NCBI RefSeq assembly: GCF_019704135.1
Contig: NZ_AP024355.1
Coordinates: 3,913,034-3,977,033 of the forward strand
Length of the DNA: 64,000 bases
From: Desulfuromonas versatilis
GTDB lineage: Bacteria > Desulfobacterota > Desulfuromonadia > Desulfuromonadales > NIT-T3
Direction of reading: 5' to 3'
Position numbers and translations under genes: made by a program. Positions 59,034-64,000 of this stretch are shown one piece after another. Position 1 is the stretch's first letter. Each line of letters opens with the position of its first letter. The notes beneath the pieces are model-generated. The model saw only the letters and a program-made list of their open reading frames with translations, made no database searches and was not told where the DNA came from.

Positions 59034-62000
59034 GCGCCCTACCTCGCAAGCGCCGGGAGCGCGGGCCGCTGGCCTGGATGGTGCAAAACCGCGTCACCCC
59101 CAACCTGCTGATGCTCTTTCTGCTGCTGGGCGGCCTGTTCATGACCACCCGCATCAAGCAGGAGGTGTTCCCCGAGTTCGACCTCGATATGGTCACTGTG
59201 CAGGTGGCCTACTCCGGGGCCAGCCCCGAGGAGGTCGAACGGGGCATCGTGCTGGCCGTCGAAGAGGCCATCCGCGGCATCGAGGGGGTCAAGGAGATCA
59301 ACGCCAGCGCCGCCGAAGGCTCCGGGACGGTCACCGCCGAGCTCGAGGAGGATGCCGACCAGCAGAGGGTCTACCAGGATATCCAGCAGCAGGTCGACCG
59401 CATCACCACCTTCCCCGACGATGCCGAAGAGCCCCAGGTCTCCCTGGTCACCCGGCGCCGTGAGGTGCTGCTGATCCAGCTGTACGGCGAGGTCGGCGAA
59501 CGGGCGCTGCGCGAAACCGCCGAGCAGGTGCGCGACCGGCTGCTGCAGAACCCCGGCATCACCCAGGTCGATCTGGCCGGCGAGCGCGACTACGAGATCC
59601 TGGTCGAGGTTTCCCGGGAGCAGCTGCGCGCCTTCGGGCTGACCCTGGGCGATGTCGCCGCGCGCATCGACACCGCCTCCGAAGAGCTTCCCGGCGGCTC
59701 GCTCAAGACCACCGGCGGCGACATCCTGCTGCGCATCAAGGACCGCCGCGACTGGGCCAGCGAATTCGCCCGCATCCCCATCCTGACCACCCCCGAGGGG
59801 AGCGTGGTCACCCTCGGCGAGCTGGCCGAGGTGCGCGAGGGCTTCGAGGAGACCGACCGCTTCGCCACCTTCAACGGCGGGCGCAGCATCGGCCTGGACG
59901 TCTTCCGGGTCGGCGAGCAGACCCCCATCGGCGTCTCCGACGCGGCCCGCGCCGCGATGGCCGAAATCGCCGCCGACCTGCCCGAGGGGATCGACTGGCA
60001 GATCAGCCGCGACAGCTCGGAGGTCTACCGGCAGCGCCTCGAGCTGCTGCTGAAAAACGCCTTCATGGGGCTGGCGCTGGTGCTGCTGGTGCTCGGGTTG
60101 TTTCTCGAGTTCAAGCTCGCCTTCTGGGTGACCATGGGGATCCCCATCTCCTTTCTCGGCGGCCTGCTGTTCCTGCCGCTGATGGGGGTGTCGATCAACA
60201 TGATCTCCATGTTCGCCTTCATCATCGCCCTGGGGATCGTGGTCGACGACGCCATCATCGCCGGGGAGAACATCTACGAGTACCGCCAGCAGGGGATGGG
60301 CTTCGCCCAGGCGGCGATCCGCGGCGCCCGCGACGTGGCCACCCCCATCGCCTTCAGCATCCTGACCAACGTGGTGGCCTTTCTGCCCATCTCCTTCGTG
60401 CCGGGGATGATGGGCAAGGTCTGGGCGGCGATCCCCCTGGTGGTCATCACCGTGTTTCTCATCTCCTGGCTCGAGTCGCTGCTCATCCTCCCCTCCCACC
60501 TGGCCCACACCGGCAGCCGCCCCTCCAGCCGCCTGGGCGCCCGCCTGCACGGCTGGCAGCAGGCCTTCGCCGAGAGGTTCGGCCGCTTCATCAACAGGGT
60601 CTACGGCCCCTTCCTGGATCGCTGTCTGCGCTGGCGCGCCCTGACCGTGGCCACCGGCCTGGCGCTGCTGCTGGTGGTGCTCGGCTACGCGCTGAGCGGA
60701 CGCATCGGCATGATCCTCATGCCCCGGGTCGAGTCGGACCGCGCGGTGGTCACCGCCGTGCTGCCCGTCGGCAGCCCGCTGGCGCGGGTCACGGCGGTGC
60801 AGGAGGAGCTGGTTGGCGCCATGCAGGCTGTGGCGGAACAGAACGGGAGCGAGCGGCTTTTGGAGGGGATTTATTCCGAGGTGAACGAAAACCAGGTGGA
60901 GGTTACGGCTTATCTCACCCAGCCCGGGGTGCGCCCGCTCACCACCGCCGAAGTCACCCACCTCTGGCGCGAGCGGGTCGGGCCGCTGGTGGGGCTGGAA
61001 TCGCTGCGCTTCCAATCGGACCGCGGCGGGCCGGGCTCGGGCGCCTCGCTGACTGTGGAGCTTTCCCACCGCGACATCGAGGTGCTCGACCGGGCCAGCG
61101 TGGCGCTGGCCGAGCGGCTGGCCGAGTTTCCCAACGTCAAGGACGTCGACGACGGCTACACCCCCGGCAAGCAGCAGCTCGATTTCCGGATCAAGCCCGA
61201 AGGGCAGAGCCTCGGGCTGACCTCCAGCGAGGTCGCCCGCCAGGTGCGCCACGCCTTCTCCGGCGTCGAGGCCCTCAAGCAGCAGCGCGGCCGCAACGAG
61301 GTGACGGTGCGGGTGCGCCTGCCCGAGAACCAGCGCGCCAGCGAGTTCGACGTGGAGCAGCTGATGATCAGCACGCCGGCCGGCACCTTCGTGCCGCTGC
61401 TGGAGGTCGCCGAGGTCAGCCGCGGCCGCGCCTACACCACCATCGCCCGCCGCGACGCCCGCCGCACCCTGACGGTGAGCGCCGACGTCGAACCCATCGG
61501 CGAAACCGGCCAGGTCATGGCCGCCCTCAACGCCAGCGTGCTGCCCGGCCTGGCCCGCGACTTCCCCGGCCTCTCCTACGGCTACGAAGGGCGCCAGGCC
61601 GAGCTGGCCGAGAGCATGCGCAGCCTGGTGGGCGGCTTCGCCCTCGCCCTGCTGGCCACCTACTTTCTGCTGGCGATCCCCTTTCGCAGCTACAGCCAGC
61701 CGCTGATCGTGATGATCGCCATCCCCTTCGGCATCGTCGGGGCGGTGCTCGGCCACCTGATCATGGGCTACAACCTCAGCCTGATCAGCATGATGGGGAT
61801 CGTCGCCCTCTCCGGGGTGGTGGTCAACGACTCGCTGGTGCTCATCGACTACGCCAACCGCCGGCGCCTGGGGGGGGAAACTCCCGGCGAGGCGATCCGC
61901 GCCGCCGGGGTACGGCGCTTCCGGCCGATCATCCTGACCACCCTGACCACCTTCGGCGGGCTGGCGCCGATGATCTTCGAGACCTCGCGCCAGGCCCGCT

Positions 62001-62164
62001 TCATGATCCCCATGGCCATCTCCCTGGGCTTCGGCATCCTCTTCGCCACTCTCATCGTGCTGGTGCTGGTCCCCTGCCTGTACTTGGTGGTCGAGGACCT
62101 GCTCGGCTGGCTGCGGCTCGGGCCGGCCTCACAGGACGAAGGGGCGGTTGCCCCCGCCGAATGA
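59030..62164 (+). CDS. RND-type efflux transporter permease (AcrB/MdtBC superfamily)
   Basis: A 1044-residue inner-membrane proton-driven pump with the twelve-TM, two-loop architecture. The proton-relay Asp pair is in GIVVDDAIIAGENIYEY (TM4, about residue 407), FRPIILTTLTTFGGLAP follows the late motif, and PEFDLDMVTVQVAYSGASPEEVERG is the typical first porter-domain segment. The N-terminus carries a ten-residue basic extension (RKRRERGPL). Substrate is not deducible from sequence; this looks like the uncharacterised hydrophobe/amphiphile group rather than the heavy-metal (CusA) group, since I see no CusA-type Met relay. Confidence 0.95.
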   Translation: MSALPRKRRERGPLAWMVQNRVTPNLLMLFLLLGGLFMTTRIKQEVFPEFDLDMVTVQVAYSGASPEEVERGIVLAVEEAIRGIEGVKEINASAAEGSGTVTAELEEDADQQRVYQDIQQQVDRITTFPDDAEEPQVSLVTRRREVLLIQLYGEVGERALRETAEQVRDRLLQNPGITQVDLAGERDYEILVEVSREQLRAFGLTLGDVAARIDTASEELPGGSLKTTGGDILLRIKDRRDWASEFARIPILTTPEGSVVTLGELAEVREGFEETDRFATFNGGRSIGLDVFRVGEQTPIGVSDAARAAMAEIAADLPEGIDWQISRDSSEVYRQRLELLLKNAFMGLALVLLVLGLFLEFKLAFWVTMGIPISFLGGLLFLPLMGVSINMISMFAFIIALGIVVDDAIIAGENIYEYRQQGMGFAQAAIRGARDVATPIAFSILTNVVAFLPISFVPGMMGKVWAAIPLVVITVFLISWLESLLILPSHLAHTGSRPSSRLGARLHGWQQAFAERFGRFINRVYGPFLDRCLRWRALTVATGLALLLVVLGYALSGRIGMILMPRVESDRAVVTAVLPVGSPLARVTAVQEELVGAMQAVAEQNGSERLLEGIYSEVNENQVEVTAYLTQPGVRPLTTAEVTHLWRERVGPLVGLESLRFQSDRGGPGSGASLTVELSHRDIEVLDRASVALAERLAEFPNVKDVDDGYTPGKQQLDFRIKPEGQSLGLTSSEVARQVRHAFSGVEALKQQRGRNEVTVRVRLPENQRASEFDVEQLMISTPAGTFVPLLEVAEVSRGRAYTTIARRDARRTLTVSADVEPIGETGQVMAALNASVLPGLARDFPGLSYGYEGRQAELAESMRSLVGGFALALLATYFLLAIPFRSYSQPLIVMIAIPFGIVGAVLGHLIMGYNLSLISMMGIVALSGVVVNDSLVLIDYANRRRLGGETPGEAIRAAGVRRFRPIILTTLTTFGGLAPMIFETSRQARFMIPMAISLGFGILFATLIVLVLVPCLYLVVEDLLGWLRLGPASQDEGAVAPAE

Positions 62165-62179
62165 TCCGCGGCCTGGGCT

Positions 62180-62216
62180 TTTACAAAACTTTACCCGGCT
62201 TGACCCAGACTTTACC
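62180..62216. promoter_or_regulatory. Four TTTACC-type direct repeats upstream of the 140-aa gene
   Basis: TTTACA (62180), TTTACC (62190), TTGACC (62200) and TTTACC (62211) recur every 10-11 bases, i.e. on one face of the helix, as in PhoB/OmpR-family boxes. Confidence 0.5.
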
Positions 62217-62292
62217 CAACTTCAAGGGGAGGTTCGCTACCATAGAGACATGAAGGGAAGACAGCTCGGTCCCGCAACCAGGGAGGTCCCTC

Positions 62293-62715
62293 ATGAAAAA
62301 CACGCTGCGAACCCAAACCACCACCGGCCGCAACCGCTTCGGGAGGCGCTCCGCCAACGGCGCCGGAGCGCAGCGCCGGAAGCATGCCGGCCATAAGATC
62401 TGCAGTTCCTGGATCCGCACCGCCTGGATCGGCGAGTACGCCCTGCATTATCTGCTGGTTTCCCGCAACGGCGAGCCGAAAACCGACGTGGTGCTGCTGC
62501 TCACCGGCCCCGACGGGCGCCAGGTGCCCGATGCCCGGGTGACCTGCACCCTCACCGACCGGCTCGGCAGGGTCCGCGAGGTGACGGGGGTCTTCTGGGA
62601 GGGGGGCTACCTGCTCGCCCTGGGCCGGATGCTCGGCCGCATCCGCCGCCTCGGCATCCTCACCGCCGTCGCCGGGCGCACGCTGCACGACGACTTCAGC
62701 CTCGCTCCGGGGTAG
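62293..62715 (+). CDS. 140-aa protein with a possible YtkA/FixH-like Ig fold, function unknown
   Basis: Good ribosome site (GGGAGGT 6 bases upstream). The first 35 residues are Arg/Asn/Gly-rich and basic, not a signal peptide. The rest (GEYALHYLLVSRNGEPKTDVVLLLTGPDGRQVPDARVTCTLTD then VFWEGGYLLAL) has the G-x-V-x-D/A pattern of YtkA-like beta-sandwich domains that often accompany metal or drug efflux systems. It lies 128 bases behind the RND pump and shares the direct-repeat type of upstream site, so co-regulation with the pump is likely. Confidence 0.6.
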   Translation: MKNTLRTQTTTGRNRFGRRSANGAGAQRRKHAGHKICSSWIRTAWIGEYALHYLLVSRNGEPKTDVVLLLTGPDGRQVPDARVTCTLTDRLGRVREVTGVFWEGGYLLALGRMLGRIRRLGILTAVAGRTLHDDFSLAPG

Positions 62716-62734
62716 AAGCCTGCTGCGCCGGAGA

Positions 62735-62769
62735 CAACGAAGCCGCCCCCATCCGGGGCGGCTTCGTTG
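62735..62769 (+). terminator. Strong hairpin terminator after the 140-aa gene
   Basis: CAACGAAGCCGCCCC pairs perfectly with GGGGCGGCTTCGTTG (15 bp), loop CATCC. The U-run is weak (CGTTCGG). Confidence 0.8.
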
Positions 62770-62799
62770 CGTTCGGAGACTCGGGTTCCCCGGCCGGAC

Positions 62800-63333
62800 T
62801 CAGCGCCGTTTCTTCCCCCGGGAGCGGGGTTCGGCCGGCTTGGCTGCCGGCTTGGCCGCGGTTTTGAACTCCGGCTCGTAGCCGACGGTGAAGGGCGCGG
62901 TGGCAGCGTTGCCCAGGCTCAGGAAATGGGCGTTGTTTTTATCGAAGGGGCAGATGGGCTGAGGGCAGGGCTCAAAGCCGAACCTTCTGTAATAGCCGGG
63001 TTCGCCCAACACGAACAAGGGCTGGCTCTTGACCGGCTCTTGCCTAAGGGCAAACCGGAGCAGTTCCGAGCCCACCCCCTGCTTTTGAAATTCGGGGGAC
63101 ACCGCCATGGGGGCCAGATGCAGCCCGCAGACCTCGTTGCCGTTGAAGGCATTGGAAAAGGCAATATAGGCGATGACCTTGTTGGTGTGAATGCAAACCC
63201 ATTCATGCACCGGTTTGCCGTTTTCGTGGAGTTTCTGAACCAGCCCGGCTTCGTATTCACTGCCGGGAAAGGCACGGCGCAAAAGCGCATAGACCTTGGC
63301 GTGGTTTTCTTTCGTGACTTTCTGTATTTTCAT
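62800..63333 (-). CDS. GNAT-family N-acetyltransferase (YhbS-like)
   Basis: A 177-residue acetyl-CoA-dependent acetyltransferase. The core LHLAPMAVSPEFQKQGVGSELLRFAL carries the acetyl-CoA pyrophosphate loop (Q-x-x-G-x-G/S). VLGEPGYYRRFGFEP is the YhbS-type end of the domain. A Lys/Arg/Pro/Ala-rich tail (KTAAKPAAKPAEPRSRGKKRR) of about 22 residues follows, possibly nucleic-acid binding. Acceptor unknown. It starts 21 bases downstream of the RNase H stop. Confidence 0.9.
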   Translation of the reverse strand: MKIQKVTKENHAKVYALLRRAFPGSEYEAGLVQKLHENGKPVHEWVCIHTNKVIAYIAFSNAFNGNEVCGLHLAPMAVSPEFQKQGVGSELLRFALRQEPVKSQPLFVLGEPGYYRRFGFEPCPQPICPFDKNNAHFLSLGNAATAPFTVGYEPEFKTAAKPAAKPAEPRSRGKKRR

Positions 63334-63354
63334 CTTGAGAGCCCCTGGATTGAT

Positions 63355-64000
63355 TCAACACAGCCGCAGTTGACCGTCCTCTTCGACCTCGAATTCCGAC
63401 TCCTCCCTGACCGGAACCGGTGCCTGGTTGGCCGGCCCGACGGGCGCAGGGATGACCTTCTTCTCTTCCAATGCGGGTTCCCCGGGCAGCTCGGCCGCCC
63501 GCAACCCCTCCTCTGCCGCCCGCTTTGCCAGCTGGTCGCAGCGCTCATTGAAGGGGTGCCCCGCATGGCCCCGCACCCAGTTCCAGGTGACCTCATGTTT
63601 GCGGGACAAGGCAACCAGCTGCTGCCAGAGATCCTGGTTCGCCAGGGCATCGGGGGTCTCCAGGCGACCGTCGCGGATCCAGCCATGAATCCACTCGCTC
63701 ATCCCCCGCACCAGGTACTGCGAATCGCTGAACAGGCGCACGGTCCTCGGGTTGTTCAGGGCTTCCAGCCCGCGGATCGCCGCCAGCAGTTCCATGCGCT
63801 GCGAGGTCGAGGCACACTCGTAACCGCTCAGCTCCTTCTCCAGCTCCCCGTAGCGCAGGACCACTCCATAGCCCCCGGGCCCGGAACTGCTTCCCGAGCC
63901 GTCGCTGTAGATCTCGACGACGCCCGGCGGCGGCGGGGTGAAGGCCACCTCCAGGGCCTCGAATTCCAGTTCGCGCAGCAGCGGGATAAGCTCGGCCAGG
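63355..64000 (-). CDS. Ribonuclease HI-type protein, 5' end beyond window
   Basis: An RNase H domain with four acidic catalytic residues: Asp in EIYSDGSGSSSGPGG, Glu in TSQRMELLAAIRGL, Asp in LFSDSQYLV and Asp in FNERCDQLAKRAA, with WVRGHAGHPFNERCD as the last block. A GTG at 63948 could be a start, but the frame stays open to the window edge and encodes plausible protein (LAELIPLLRELEFEALEV), so I call it 5' partial. The tail after the domain (about 55 residues, ending QLRLC) is acidic and not part of classical RNase HI. Degrades the RNA of RNA-DNA hybrids. Confidence 0.9.
   Translation of the reverse strand, partial: LAELIPLLRELEFEALEVAFTPPPPGVVEIYSDGSGSSSGPGGYGVVLRYGELEKELSGYECASTSQRMELLAAIRGLEALNNPRTVRLFSDSQYLVRGMSEWIHGWIRDGRLETPDALANQDLWQQLVALSRKHEVTWNWVRGHAGHPFNERCDQLAKRAAEEGLRAAELPGEPALEEKKVIPAPVGPANQAPVPVREESEFEVEEDGQLRLC

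Overview
The window is 64 kb of dense, GC-rich bacterial chromosome with Gram-negative features: FadL-type and NodT-type outer-membrane proteins, an RND pump, several lipoprotein signals and a DegP-like protease. The gene set (RCKP-type rubredoxin-like protein, stand-alone rubredoxin and ferredoxin, PflX-like radical SAM enzyme, molybdenum-storage-like kinase, TupC-like ATPase, two-component and c-di-GMP signalling) suggests an anaerobe or facultative anaerobe of the Desulfuromonadia (Geobacter/Desulfuromonas relatives). That placement is inference from gene content, not from a marker gene. I saw no rRNA, tRNA, CRISPR array, insertion sequence or prophage. Both ends cut genes: a UvrD-type helicase (left) and a ribonuclease H protein (right).

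Layout. 0-4.5 kb: UvrD fragment, a tiny membrane ORF, a YhcC-like radical SAM protein, and a sensor kinase/CheY-like pair. 4.5-15.6 kb: a co-directional sugar/glucan block with a sugar-1-phosphate nucleotidyltransferase carrying a degenerate phosphomannomutase domain, a GH57 enzyme, a GalT-like uridylyltransferase and a 1643-residue fusion of a GH13 enzyme with a complete glycogen synthase. 15.7-19 kb: HNH nuclease and the TrkA/TrkH potassium system, with two related repeats whose TAGGGG/CCCCTA ends supply neighbouring stop codons. 19-25.3 kb: alpha/beta hydrolase, RCKP rubredoxin-like protein, a tiny lipoprotein, a large lipoprotein in a less GC-rich stretch, a NarL-type regulator, a P-loop protein and a FadL channel. 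25.3-28.7 kb: a MalT-like/BTAD regulator upstream of fadL, separated from it by an intrinsic terminator. 29-36 kb: small housekeeping genes (CMD-family protein, YciH, PgeF, RluD, DegP-like, HAD phosphatase, XRE-cupin regulator, ElbB).

36.5-39.8 kb is a redox/lipoylation operon (rubredoxin, ferredoxin, LipB, LipA, TrxB, PNPOx-like). 40-46.4 kb holds, on the minus strand, a GGDEF/EAL protein, a PflX-like radical SAM protein, a DUF504 protein and an ABC-2 exporter. 46.5-52.3 kb: exported glutaredoxin-like protein, CBS protein, Pcm, and sucA-sucB, whose E2 lacks the usual peripheral-subunit-binding domain. 52.4-54.5 kb is the locus I find most interesting: a homologue of the molybdenum storage protein next to a 74-residue protein of unknown family, divergent from a paralogue of that small protein that overlaps a TupC-like (tungstate-type) ABC ATPase. 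54.5-64 kb: a penicillin-binding transpeptidase, a NodT/MFP/RND efflux operon flanked by PhoB/OmpR-like direct repeats, a GNAT protein and RNase H.

LipA/LipB would make the lipoyl group used by SucB. The glucan genes together suggest storage polysaccharide synthesis and remodelling. The Mo/W locus suggests a storage and uptake module with an unexplained small-protein family. Coordinates, starts and motifs were read by hand; no homology search was run.
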